64,000 nt of DNA, from contig JAJFPB010000006.1 of NCBI GenBank assembly GCA_020881915.1, positions 496,001 to 560,000 of the forward strand. Reading direction: 5' to 3'. The position numbers and the translations under genes are program-made. The notes beneath the pieces are model-generated. The model saw only the letters and a program-made list of their open reading frames with translations, did not search any database and was not told where the DNA came from. The DNA is from Paramyrothecium sp. XJ0827. Taxonomy: Eukaryota > Ascomycota > Sordariomycetes > Hypocreales > Stachybotryaceae. Each line of letters opens with the position of its first letter. Positions within the stretch are counted from its first letter, which is position 1. This document shows positions 32,157-42,889 of this stretch, one piece after another.

Positions 32157-34615
32157 TCAGATCAACCAAACACTAGTTAAATCAACCCCCTGAAAAAGCA
32201 TCTCTGCATTCCTGCCAAACAAACGCCCGGTTCCTAGCCTCTCATAGCAATTATCATACCCCAAAACTGGTCGAGGCCTCAAGTAGAGGACCTTGAAAAC
32301 TTTAGAAGCGTCCATTAAGTTGCCGTTCCCAAGTCCATAGGTCCCAAGGGAAATCACTTCGAGTACTAGGGCGTGGACAGTGCTGTAATTGTCCGCTTCA
32401 ATAACTTGAAAGTCTGGATGCTCTAGGGATGCCCATCCGGAAATGATGAGAGGATTGTCAAGAGTGCTAACTCTGCGCCAACAGTCTACACCAAAGTCTT
32501 GAGTGTAAGCTGTCAGCTTTGCCGTCAGATCATGGTCATCGCTAGAAAATCGTGAATGTATGAGAACTTGTTGTATGGGCCCTTGGATGCCAAGTATTGA
32601 GAAACGGTTTTCATTTCCGTAATCGTCTCTTGGGATGTAACCACGAACATGGAATTGGGGCTCCAGCGAAGGGTCCAAGGGTATCGGCACTACATGCTCA
32701 ACAGAGGCAACTGTCTTCGCTTTTGGTCCCCGCCACCAATTGACTACCGACTGTGCGAATCTACCTGGTACGTGGTCCTGTAGTGTTTCATAAATCAACT
32801 TACTCATTGCCTTAGCCTTCCCCTCCCACCTGACCTCGACATTAGTGAGGGGATCAGCATCGTTGGTTGACTGGCGACTGGCGATGGACGCCCACGACCA
32901 GGTTGGAATTCCTTTGATGTGATAGCGCGGGCCAGGGTCATTCTGTTCCCAAAGGAGTGAACGAACGCTAGGCATCCACAACCCGCAGGCGTAGTGAAAA
33001 GCTGAAACTGGTCCTATCATGTTGCGTTCAACGGCCTGAAACCTTCGACCAAACTCCTTGGCCACACCAGCAAGTGCAACAATCCGATCTTGGGTTGCTT
33101 TAGTCAGACTCAGGGAAGAAAACTTCTCCACTACAAACTCCCAATTCTTGAGAATCTCTTCCAGTGAGGAAGAGTTCAAGCCGCGTATCGACTGAAAAGC
33201 ATCCTTTGTGACAATATCTGGGAAAATCTCAGAAAATTCCTCAACCTCATCGCCCACTAGTGTCCGTGGCGTGCCATGCTGGCACTGTACAAACGGTCCG
33301 ATGTCTGAGAAGAGGAGCAGTCGACGACTCAAAACCCATTCCTGGTAAACCCAGCCACGCGTTAGAAGCTCACTTTGGACAATGTACTGTCTATAGCTGT
33401 TGGCCATTGCCGCCACGTCAGAGCATTGCACATAGAAGTGTCCTCGTTGTAGACCAGCTTTATCTCGATAGGGAAGTCGGGCCACCGTTGGAAGTTGATC
33501 GACATCTATGGATGTGATCAAACCCTTGTCAGTGGAGATACTGGTAACGGCAATTGTGAGCCAAGAATGTTGATAATAATCAGCCATGTGCATGGATTCT
33601 GTGGCCCAGTCATCGCTGTCATCCTGTATGATGCACAACGAGTCGATCCATAGATACCTCACCCCGAGCTGATGAGCTATCTTCCCTGCATCTCGGAATA
33701 ACTTCCCTGCTTTCCAATGGCATCTTGGGAAGCAAGAACATGTCCTAAGGCGACATTGATAATTGCTTCTTAGTGTTCTCTCCTTTGTGGTATCATCAGT
33801 CCATCGGTGACTCAAAGTGAGATATTTGCCCGTCTGTCCTCGTGTGCTTCGAAGTACAAATGTCACTTGCGGGTCCTCTAACGGGTCATAGTATACCTCG
33901 ACGCAGCGAGAAGGTAATGGAGCTTGTTCAGGGTCCAGGGAGTGGCTGCCAGACAAGGTTTTGCTGCATTCAGGGTGAGAAGCTCCACATTCCGCCAACC
34001 ATTTACGGGTTTGATAAGAGTATTGCTCCGTCCAGTTCTCTTTCTGAGACCATAGGTTCCCAACAATGTCGTTAGAACTAGACGCGGGAGTATCTATGCC
34101 TTATCAGAATGCTATAACTTGGGAGTGGGCCATATTTATTACGCACCTCGATCCGCAGCAACGTTCAATTGAATCGCATTGGTCTTCCAGCCCCAAGGAC
34201 TTCCTGGATAATGGGGATCATAGCGGACAAATGCGCTCATTCTGCTGATATGCAGCCCATCTCTGTTATCCGCCTCAAACTCATCATCTCTTGACACTGA
34301 GAAATGAATCCAAGGTGGGATGGCTATGGTTTGAAGTCACCACTTGATAAAGTAGAGATACTTGATCGAAAACAATTGTGAAGGCTGCTGCCCGAGAATC
34401 CTCGGAAGACTTTGCGTCAAATATGTACCTAGTCGTCTTCTTCCCATGAGGGGACGAACATCCACTATTGCTAGGTGCTCGAGTATCAGGCTGCAGAATG
34501 GACATCCTATTTTCGCGGACCAAACAACGCCTAGGAGAGGATATCCGCGGTTTGGAAAAGAAGCTTTGGTAAACGCTTGGATGTTAAATTGTTGGCATCT
34601 AGAACAGAGCTCCAT
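32157..34615 (-). CDS. HET-domain protein, three exons
   Basis: Exons on the minus strand are 34615-34429, 34323-34147 and 34099-32157, with GT-AG introns of 105 and 47 nt; all phases agree and give 768 residues. Exon 1 encodes the N-terminal motif typical of this HET subgroup, MELCSRCQQFNI with IGCPFCSLIL (two CxxC pairs). Exon 2 reads PPWIHFSVSRDDEFEAD and FVRYDPHYPGSPWGWK. Exon 3 has the HET core YLTLSHRWTDDTTKE, YLWIDSLCIIQDDSDDW, and RGWVYQEWVLSRRLLLF. Such proteins cause cell death on fusion of incompatible hyphae. The gene is divergent from an eight-helix membrane protein gene, the starts being 278 bases apart. The exon 3 core is certain; the upstream exons are my reconstruction. Confidence 0.85.
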
Positions 34616-34893
34616 CTTTCTGAATGCCCCCTGTTGAAGATGAGAGCAAATGTGGTAAAAGCCTCCTCTCCCGATGGCAAAAGCTTTCTGCCGACAATGA
34701 TATGATGTTCGTCGGGTGACCTTGAGTGAGGGGTAAAGAGGAGCGATGTAACATCAATCAGGCTGGGAGGCCAAAGTGCAATATTGATTCTGGATCGAGT
34801 ACATAATTTCAAGAAATCCGGGAGTATGACAATTGCATCTGACGTACTGTTCCGCGAGCATGATCACCTTTCAAAGCTTCCCGAGTGGCCTCA

Positions 34894-36266
34894 ATGGCAC
34901 GACAAGATCGCCGAATCGCTCTGCTTTCGAAGTGTTGGTACGTAATGGCGCTTATAACGTTCGCTTCAATACCAACGATTGTCTTAAACGTTATTGTATG
35001 GACAGAAGGCGGGGAATGGGGCCTGTTTAATTCTCTCACAAAGAAATATCTTGTTGCTCTTATGACATTGGCAGCACTCTTACTCTCTATTTCTTTCATT
35101 ACATTTGTATACTGCGCCGAAATTTTCGCCTATCGATACGATGCACGTCGCAGCGCCTTCCTCCTGGCTCTCTTTGCAACTTGTCTTTTTTTCGTCGCCG
35201 TTGGAAGCTACGTCCTCGGAGAAACAACCATCAATACCTCAATCGACCTCAGTCCAGTACAAAAGGAGTTCCCGGATTCCTCAGTCAATCAGATATACAG
35301 AGATTGGCAGCAATCGGTTCGAGCAGCTGCAATTTCAGCATTCGGGCTTGGGTTGGGGACAAGTTTTATTTATTATTCTATCGCGCTCTCTTGGGTCTGG
35401 TTGATACCTCGACGCTATCGACTACCTCATCCTTATGAACCAATAATCCCAGTTAAGAAAGGGCGACACTTGCCCACAGGCAATAAGGTCATCTCGGTTG
35501 ATCTCATGGACCAGGAACTCTCTCTAAACTATGATGCTCCAAAAGTGATTTGGGCAAGACACAGGCGTACTAAGGGTCAAGAAAACACGATACAGGCGTT
35601 ATTGGTAGGGCTGACTTTCAACAATTAACGCATTCCCTAACTGATTCTGGCTCCCAGGCACTGAGTGAAAGGCGGCTGGGGCGGCCCAACGCCCGAAGCA
35701 ATACACCGGCTCGCCAACCTCGTGCGCCTTACGTAGCGGGTCCAGAGTTCGAACCATCAATCCTATATTGGACAGCACGCACGCACCAAGCGCGATTCAT
35801 AACCCGCTTCACCTTGTTAATCGTCTTATTATTCCTTACTCCATTGGACGTTCTTCTTACGAATAGGCTTTTAGATGCTCATTCAAATTGTTCTTGGTAC
35901 GTGCATACCTGTTTCTAAATTCCTAGACTTGGCTGATCGCCACTGAACTACAGGCTTTGTACAGTCAGCTACGTATATGCCGCTCTATACTACGCTTGGC
36001 TTGCTGTTTTAGTAGTCTTGATAAGGCATCGAACCAGATTAGATCAGAGAATACTTCGTTTCATAAGGCTCGATCTTCTCATAAGCTTGTCTTTTCTTGC
36101 TATTATGGGCCTGCTTCTGTTTAGTGCAGGCGCGCATATAGTAGAACGGATGCTTCGGCGAGATATCAATCTCTCAGTGTTCTTTTATACTGTCTTGTTT
36201 GTTCTTAGTGTAATGGCATTTGGTCTTCATGCTACTACTCTCATGCATGTTGTTATTAAAGGATAA
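34894..36266 (+). CDS. Eight-helix integral membrane protein of unknown function
   Basis: Three exons, 34894-35604, 35658-35896 and 35954-36266, with introns of 53 and 57 nt (GTAGGG/CCCAG with branch-like CTAAC, and GTACGT/TACAG). Phases agree and give 420 residues. Taken alone, the first exon would stop soon after NTIQALL. Eight hydrophobic segments fall in two groups of four: WYVMALITFASIPTIVL, YLVALMTLAALLLSISF, AFLLALFATCLFFVAVG and SAFGLGLGTSFIYYSIAL, then, after a basic loop with PNARSNTPARQPRAP, FTLLIVLLLFLTPLDVLL, VYAALYYAWLAVLVVLI, LLISLSFLAIMGLLLFS and FFYTVLFVLSVMAFGL. I recognise no family. It shares a 278-bp divergent promoter with the HET gene. A split into two four-helix genes is possible but no good second start is seen. 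Confidence 0.7.
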
Positions 36267-36504
36267 AACCGTTATTATTTATCTTTTATTATCCTAGCTT
36301 TATCCCACACTCTATTAAAAGTCTTAGTAACCCAAATTTTAATTTCTTTTCTTGGTTTAAATAGCCCTCGGGACTTTTTCCCGCTTATCTTTCCGAAGCT
36401 TTTCCCCAGGAAAGAGAAGACCCAGACTTTAACCAGGAACCGCTGAATTCGTGAGTGGAGATGTTGTATTTAAAACACTATTCGCTAGGCCTAACTGCCC
36501 CTCT

Positions 36505-37551
36505 TCATGGATTCACATACACCGGCGGCAGATCAAGCCCGGCGGTCAGCCTCATAATCTTGAGCCTCCTCAGATTAATACCCTCTAGGACGCGAACGTT
36601 TACTGGATGCATCAACTTAATCATGGCATACCCCTTGCGGTCTTGGTCCGACAATGCCTGCACTTCCTCCTCTGGCAACTCGACCGGCATATTTGTCATT
36701 GGGACTCCACATGTCTTGCAGAAAGTCTTAGCCATCACCCGGCGGCTGCAAAGATATCGACCGATATCCTCCTCATGGCCATGCAGGATAACATGGACAC
36801 CAAGCGGCGATACCCAAATGTATGCGTTCTGACTTGCAGTCAGTCAATTTCTCTAATGCTTTCAGGGAAAAGAATGTCTTGCCCTCTCGCAGATACTGCA
36901 TTTACACTCAACGACTGGGTCTGGGAAGGTTTCGTCGATCGGTTTACTGGACACTGCCACCTGAACACGGCCACAATGGCAACTTCCAGTATGGATCCTG
37001 CTGCCAGTGATTTCTTCGGCCGGGGGAGGCCCAATGTACTTCGGATGCTTGTAGTTCGAGCCCAGTGCTGCTCCATCGAAGCTAATCTACAGTTAGTGTC
37101 CTTTCTCGATATTGTCTTACAGCCCCAAGACTTACGGCTGCCGCTCCAGCGACCAGGTGTTCAATTCCTGAATGGCATGTGCCTTTGTACATTTGATCAG
37201 CCGCCTTAACCTTCAATGAAGTGTGCATTGATTCTTTGCACTCACATTAATCGCCATAGTAAGATGTGTTGGAGCGGTCGGCGTCCTAGCTAAGACCCCT
37301 GTGCCGCAGTGTGGGCAGAATTTGTAATGTGTCGTCTCAGAACTGAATGCGTAACTGGAAAGAGCGTCCTCATCGCCCTTGACGACTCGGAATTGCTCAG
37401 GGCTGGAGGGGTAGACCCAGAGATAACCCCTCTTAGAGCAGAGGCTGCAGTTGCATTCGCTCACGCTACTGATCTCAGGGAGATCGACCTCATAGACGAA
37501 CATGCCACAGTGGCAGTTGCCGCGGTAGGTGTTGAGGGGTTGTTCAGCCAT
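36505..37551 (-). CDS. Two-domain GFA/CENP-V-type zinc protein
   Basis: Four exons on the minus strand, 37551-37246, 37167-37136, 37081-36883 and 36828-36505, give 286 residues with all phases matching. The first GFA domain has YRGNCHCGMFVYE, CNCSLCSKRGYLW and YKFCPHCGTGV; the second has TGSCHCGRVQV, ECKCSICERNAYIW and FCKTCGVPMTN. These cysteines form the zinc sites of the GFA (glutathione-dependent formaldehyde-activating) fold, and two tandem domains are common in fungal members. The third intron (36829-36882) appears to use a GC-AG donor (GCAAGA). The 32-nt exon was found by phase matching and is the least certain part. The function of fungal two-domain GFA proteins is mostly unknown; binding of glutathione adducts is inferred. 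Confidence 0.82.
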
Positions 37552-38507
37552 GTTGACCACGGTTGTGAGCTAGATTGCAGGACCCTTTGACAAGATTAAG
37601 TGCTGGGATGGCGGAGAGAAGGCAGGGAAAGCTGTTTAAGGATAAGTGAGCAGGATGAAGAAATCTGAGTCGGACCCTGCCGGACCTGCGTTTTATGTTG
37701 GTGAAGGACGACAGCACCAAGAAGGGAAATGGAAAGACAACAATGACTCATTGGGCGACGGTCAGCAACGGGACAACGGGATGCCGCCCTCTTCCCCCTC
37801 TGCAGGCCAAAGCTGACATTCGAACCCCGTAAATGAATCTGAGCACTCTTCCATAAAGTGAGCTCCAACGCCTGGGCTCTGGACGCAGGAGTTCCTCTTT
37901 GATGACCAATAGAACATATAATATCTTACAATGGTTGGATTTGGCTGACTTCTATGCGCACAGATTCTGGTTAGATATAGTTGGGGAGCGGCCATCGCAG
38001 TGCGGTAGACGCAGGCGAACAGGTCGCTGATTGCTGATGCACGGATGGCCGGAGTCCCCGAACTCCCCGTCTCCCTGTTAAGGGTTCTGTCCACATCCCG
38101 ATCTAGAATGTCAATCGAAGCCTAGTGGCTCAGAATGGTTGTCATGCTGCCCCATTTGGGAGGACACAAGCTACTTAACGGGGCAAGCATTGGTGTTAAT
38201 GTCAAGTCGCTGGCATTTTCCGCACTCTGGAAGAAAATTTTTCTTGGATATTTGATTGATGGACAGAGTTCATTACGCCCGTTTAATTGAGTTTAGGGCG
38301 ACTACCAAGTAAATACCTGGCTGTTCAGTCATAGCTTCGTTGGTTCGGTTAAGGGCACACGCTCTGAACCTCGGGACATGTCTGCGGAAACAAAAGACCA
38401 TATACATCATCTCACAATAAAGAGACCTGAGCTTACTTAATTACAGATAGGGACAGCCCATCATGGCAATAGGATGGCAATGGGCTGTATATTAATGCAC
38501 GTGAAGG
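37552..38507. other. Intergenic stretch without visible genes
   Basis: A 110-codon minus-strand frame (37762-38094) has no domain and no start context; I do not call it. It contains the divergent promoters of the GFA gene (minus) and the reductase gene (plus). Confidence 0.35.
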
Positions 38508-38514
38508 TATATAT
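38508..38514 (+). promoter_or_regulatory. TATA-like box of the reductase gene
   Basis: TATATAT lies about 55-60 bases before the first ATGs of the medium-chain reductase gene. Confidence 0.35.
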
Positions 38515-38570
38515 GGGGTAAGGGAAACTTGATTGACCCGCGGCGCCAGGAATTACTACGACATGTGCCC

Positions 38571-39617
38571 ATGCAAAGATGCATTAAACGAAGAGGTTTC
38601 TTCCGAATACGACACTGTAGCTCGTTATCCCCGCTGGCCCCCGGCGAGGTTGCCATCAAGGTCACGGCCACGGCCGTCAACCCTGTCGACTGGAAGATCC
38701 GAGACTACAAGTTGCCCTTCGTTCAGCAATACCCCACCGTCTTGGGATCCGATGCCGCCGGTGAGGTCGCCGCCCTCAGTCCGGACGTGACCGGCCTCGC
38801 TGTCGGCGACCGCGTCTTCTACCAGGGCATCCTGGGCAACCCCGACTCGTGCACCTTCCAGCAGTTCTCCAAGATTCCTGCTGCCCTTGTCTCCAAGACG
38901 CCTAGCAACATCTCCGATGACCAGGCTGCTGGCATTCATTTAGCCACCGTCGCTGGCGTCACTGGCTTTTACGATAAGTCGGGTCACAACCTTCCCGCTC
39001 CCTGGGTTGATGGTGGCCGCGAGGTCGGCAAGGGCAAGGCCGTCGTCGTGCTTGGCGGCGGCTTGTCTGTCGGACAGTACGCCATCCAGCTCGCTCGCCT
39101 GTCGGGATTTGAGCGCATCGTCACCAACGCTAGCACTGCCCACCAGGACTTGTTGACTGGCCTAGGTGCACACGTCGTCCTGGACCGCAGCAAGGCCGGG
39201 CCTGAAGACTTCGTCGCTGCCATCGGCGACCTCCCCCTCGAGTTTGTCTTCGACTCCATCTCAATCAAGCCAACACAGCTTCTGGGCGTCAAGATCTTGC
39301 AGGCAAAGAAAACCCAGGGCAGCCGCGTCATTCTTGTGGGTGCCGTTGACGAGGAGGCCAAGGAGCTTGGCCAGACTCAGGAGCCCAAGGTCACCCTCCA
39401 AGGCATCATTGGCCTTGGCAGCAGGCCCGATCTGAGGTATCTAAGCGAGCCAATGGCCAAGCACCTTGGGGGCGAGGAAGGCTGGATCGCGCAGGGACTG
39501 TTTGTACCCAACCGTGTCACTGTCGTCGAGGGTGGGCTGGCCAATATAGAGGAGGCACTCAGGAGGAACAAGGAAGGTGTCGCTGGCCAGAAGGTTGTCT
39601 TCCGGCCGTGGGAGTGA
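38571..39617 (+). CDS. Zinc-independent medium-chain alcohol dehydrogenase / enoyl reductase (ToxD-like)
   Basis: About 348 residues from the first in-frame ATG. From PLAPGEVAIKVTATAVNPVD onward it is a typical fungal MDR: GSDAAGEVAALSP, AVGDRVFYQG, a nucleotide-binding stretch VVVLGGGLSVGQYAIQLAR, and the ending GVAGQKVVFRPW. ToxD-like and trans-acting enoyl reductases of polyketide pathways belong to this group, but nothing ties it to either PKS here, each about 20-36 kb away. The first 25 residues (MQRCIKRRGFFRIRHCS) are unlike the family. The other frame, from the ATG at 38563, gives the better sequence KDALNEEVSSEYDTVARYP, which would join PLAPGEV if the run of four C at 38629-38632 had five. 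So the start is uncertain. The gene is richer in G and C at third positions than its neighbours. Confidence 0.85.
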   Translation: MQRCIKRRGFFRIRHCSSLSPLAPGEVAIKVTATAVNPVDWKIRDYKLPFVQQYPTVLGSDAAGEVAALSPDVTGLAVGDRVFYQGILGNPDSCTFQQFSKIPAALVSKTPSNISDDQAAGIHLATVAGVTGFYDKSGHNLPAPWVDGGREVGKGKAVVVLGGGLSVGQYAIQLARLSGFERIVTNASTAHQDLLTGLGAHVVLDRSKAGPEDFVAAIGDLPLEFVFDSISIKPTQLLGVKILQAKKTQGSRVILVGAVDEEAKELGQTQEPKVTLQGIIGLGSRPDLRYLSEPMAKHLGGEEGWIAQGLFVPNRVTVVEGGLANIEEALRRNKEGVAGQKVVFRPWE

Positions 39618-41874
39618 TGACTTGACGATTTAGGATGAATGTAGAAACTAAATACAACGCAATGTTGAACAGCGAGAGACAACACGACACTAGATTGAAT
39701 GTTGGCAAATGCACGTTCCGTGCATATTTATTGGGGACATAGTAGACTATCCTCTTGCTTATGAGTGCTTAATTACACCGCATGGACAGGAGAATAAAGC
39801 ACAAGAGATAAGGGGTTTGCCAGTTACTATCTTGACTTGACAAGCTACACATCATGAAATTGGTCAGCGCATTCCATGGCTGGCCCCCCTTCCCCCCCTA
39901 CATTCTTGTATCTCTGCCCATCCGCTTCAGTTGAACACTGAAGTCTCTGACACGCCCCTGGCCCAACATTACACAGCACCGTTGCGTAAACACCAAACAA
40001 CTAATCCCGAGAGCCTATGTACTGACCTACATTTCTCTACTCAACGATCACACCACAAATAAGTCATAGTGGGTCGTATCATATCTCTCTTGACAATCCC
40101 GTTAGATAAACAAATTCTCATCTATGACTTGGGGTTGGAGCCCGACACGTTCGACTTTGTAGATTCCGCATACACCCTCACTGACCCCCGGCTCGTGCAT
40201 GACATCAATGCGTTCTATATCGTCTCCATCAACACCGCCCCAAATGGGAAAGAAGACGTGCATAGCATTACCCGCAAACGCCAGGATCCATGTGTCCTCC
40301 CTCGGATCTGCCAGCAGATTAAACGCGAAACGGCTCACAAGTTAGCGGCTATTAACCTTGATGATTTGTTCTTCTCTTTCTACGGCTGGTGACCTCAGCG
40401 CATCGGTCAAGCGTGGATGGAGCCGTACCGACAATGCGTCGTTGGGGCTTCTAGATGAAAATGCCTGGATAAAACACCCCGCAGAGATCATATGTAAGCA
40501 GCCTTACCGACATCTGCTAAGACGCCTCCTGACGATCGCCAGGCTGTGCTAACATGCCGTATCCGTGGACTTGACCCTGGCAAGTAGTGTTTCCGAGGAG
40601 ATCGACGCACTGATTTTATTTGTTCTGATATTAGTGATGGACGTACAGATTTCCATTATGACTTCTGTGTTGGGGCTTAGGACACAACCACTCACATGCA
40701 TCGGGGGTTAATCGGCCTTCAGTGCACCCTCGGGCTCCGGCATGGCTGCCTGGATGCAGGCGAAACGTTCACCATCAAAGATAGCGGCTCGCTCATGGAG
40801 AGCGCTGCGCCACTTGCGACAGCCCGTGGGCTTGAGACACTTGTTCTGGCACTTCGTGGCAGGGAGCAGTATAATAATAAAAGGCTTTCGTCTAGATTTC
40901 GTCGTTGTGCTAGCTATGGCGCGTTAAAGGTAAGGCTAGAATGATAGAAGACACTGTCAGACAAAAACACGAAGAGAGAAACAGTATCACGTAACGACTT
41001 GAGCCTCCAATCGGGTTGTCAAATTATTGAAACGAATGCATAGGAGAACGGCCAAGGTGATGGCATTGGGTTTTGGGGCCTGCAATGCAAAGCTCTCGAT
41101 TAAGTTAAGAGTTCAGTAATGAATTTGAATCACTTACTATATCAATTGACTGAAACTCTTTCTATCAGCATCTGCATTATCCAACGCATCAAGAGCGACG
41201 AACCATGATCGCGAGACTCAGCCACTTGCGGAACATAACTCGAATCGCAAGGCCAATTGTCAGGATAATTCCAGGAAAACACGGAATGTAAGCAAAATAG
41301 CCAGGCATCCTTTCCTTAGAAGCACGGCTCATAATTGTTGCCGTCAAGGCTTTTTCTTCGTTGCCTAAAACGCCTTTTCAGCATTAGCGAGATGCTTCTG
41401 CGAACGCTCATGCATGGAGGCGTTCGAGCTGAGCCATATCCCATGCAGATATTGGCTTGGCAGCGAAAGTCTATGACGAAATCAGAGCTAACCTTTGCCT
41501 TTATTGGATGCCAGTTGAGGCTGAGATCCCAAACATAACGGTACTTCGAACTTCAACACCTTGATCCAGCTTGATAGTGCTCAGAATCATGCCTTACATT
41601 CGCCGCGGATCATCTTGTTCCGCACCTGACACGACAACATTTTCATGTCCCTAATACTGCTCAGAATAGCGGAATGAATATTGGTTAAATTTTATTGGTC
41701 ACCTAAATGGCCAGCAATCAGCTAGTTTAACTCAAGCCGGTTGCTTCTGCATCCATCCTGCAGGCTTTATTATGTGAGCCCAATATTATATGCCGAAGTT
41801 TAAGGTCACACCGCAGGCTCAGCGATGCAGGCTTACGTGTGCGGACTTGATTCGGGTTCCGCGATTCTATGATC
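39618..41874. other. Intergenic stretch with a doubtful relic
   Basis: At 40069-40392 the plus strand has a 107-codon frame with no ATG; it begins SLLTIPLDKQILIYDLGLEP and has CVLPRICQQIKRETAHKL, the pattern of fungal F-box-like/DUF proteins with a CRQIR motif. Possible further pieces are at 40,700-40,940. I read it as a degraded gene at best. The remainder shows nothing. Confidence 0.35.
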
Positions 41875-41882
41875 TATATAAG
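41875..41882 (+). promoter_or_regulatory. TATA box of the small secreted peptide gene
   Basis: TATATAAG stands about 115 bases upstream of the ATG at 41996, a good core-promoter match in size and position. Confidence 0.5.
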
Positions 41883-41995
41883 ATTGAGCCTTTGCCGCGC
41901 TTGGAGAGATGTAGGAGCAATTCATTCAAGCTTCGATTGTGAACCGCATCCCATTGAGCCTTGAAAATAGATCATTCTTTTTAATGCACACCAGT

Positions 41996-42223
41996 ATGAA
42001 GCTGTCCTTGGCAATTATCTTATTCGCTGGAGCTGTCAGTGCTGCACCAGTCAGCCAGGCAAGCGATGCTGAGGTAAGTAGATTGTTCCTCGTAGGAGGT
42101 TTTGCTAACTGGCCTTGGCAGGCTTGCATGAACCAGTGCCTTTCTGGTGGTTGCCTAAGACACCCACCATTGTCTTTACAAGTGTGCTACGTAATTTGCC
42201 GACAGAAATGTGGTATTCCGTGA
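41996..42223 (+). CDS. Cysteine-rich secreted peptide, 59 residues
   Basis: Two exons, 41996-42073 and 42122-42223, joined across a 48-nt GTAAGT/GGCAG intron in phase 0. The product starts with a clear signal peptide, MKLSLAIILFAGAVSAAPVS, and the mature part of about 40 residues has six cysteines spaced C-x3-C-x4-C-x10-C-x3-C-x3-C (CMNQCLSGGC, then VCYVICRQKC). Without splicing the retained intron puts a hydrophobic LFLVGGFANW in the middle, which argues for the intron. The paired CxxxC motifs recall disulfide-stabilised helical hairpin peptides and other secreted fungal effectors, but I cannot name a family. An in-frame ATG 12 bases upstream (41984) would add four residues. A TATA box is well placed. 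Confidence 0.75.
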   Translation: MKLSLAIILFAGAVSAAPVSQASDAEVSRLFLVGGFANWPWQACMNQCLSGGCLRHPPLSLQVCYVICRQKCGIP

Positions 42224-42889
42224 GAAATGGGTTGTTGGGATCCCTGATTGCCTGCAACATCAGAGTGCAAGCAAGGCAGGTTTACAAATCATCCATCTTT
42301 TTATCATTTGCAGACGCTAAATTTCACCAAGGGCAACTATTTCTGCTGACAGGCCTCATTTTATGGTGAATTACAAGTGTTTTAAGACATATATTGTGTT
42401 GAAATGACAGTGGCATCCTGTTCTCGTGAGCCCATGCAATGATTTGTAGATCATGTTCACCTTCTCAAAGCAGCCTTCCATTGTGTGCAATGCGGAACGG
42501 CACAGGACATGACTATCGCCATGGGTAAGATGACGATGCACGCGGCTTATGTGAGGTATGGCGAGAAGCCAGCCCATACCAAATTATAGAGATATGTCTA
42601 ATTACTTGGCTTCCAGGTTTTCTGGCAAGCAACGACCCTCTACTGTATCCATTAAGCTCATTGCCTTGAATCCAAGCAAAGGTCTTTGCCGAGATGCTTC
42701 TTTCCAGTCTCCTTGTGGCCGTATTGGCGGCACGATCTGTCTGCGGATTGTCCGCCAAAATCGGAGTCCGTACCAACTGAAAGAGACATACTTTGTTCCC
42801 AGAAACTGGCAGAAACTTGATCGTGCTCCTGCCAATCTCATTATCGACTGGCAGATTGGAGTAAGATAGAGCAACCTTGAGGAACTAGA
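42224..42889. other. Intergenic stretch
   Basis: Frames on both strands at 42558-42961 overlap each other and show no domain. It may contain decayed 5' parts of the sedolisin gene that follows, but nothing is recognisable. Confidence 0.3.

Noticed and set aside
34081..34146. Short frame around the start of the last HET exon, considered as an upstream small gene
   Set aside because: Part of it is the second intron of the HET gene; phases of the three-exon model agree.
35730..35770. GTTCGAACC-like sequence recalling a tRNA T-loop
   Set aside because: No acceptor stem or anticodon arm around it, and it lies inside an exon of the membrane protein gene.
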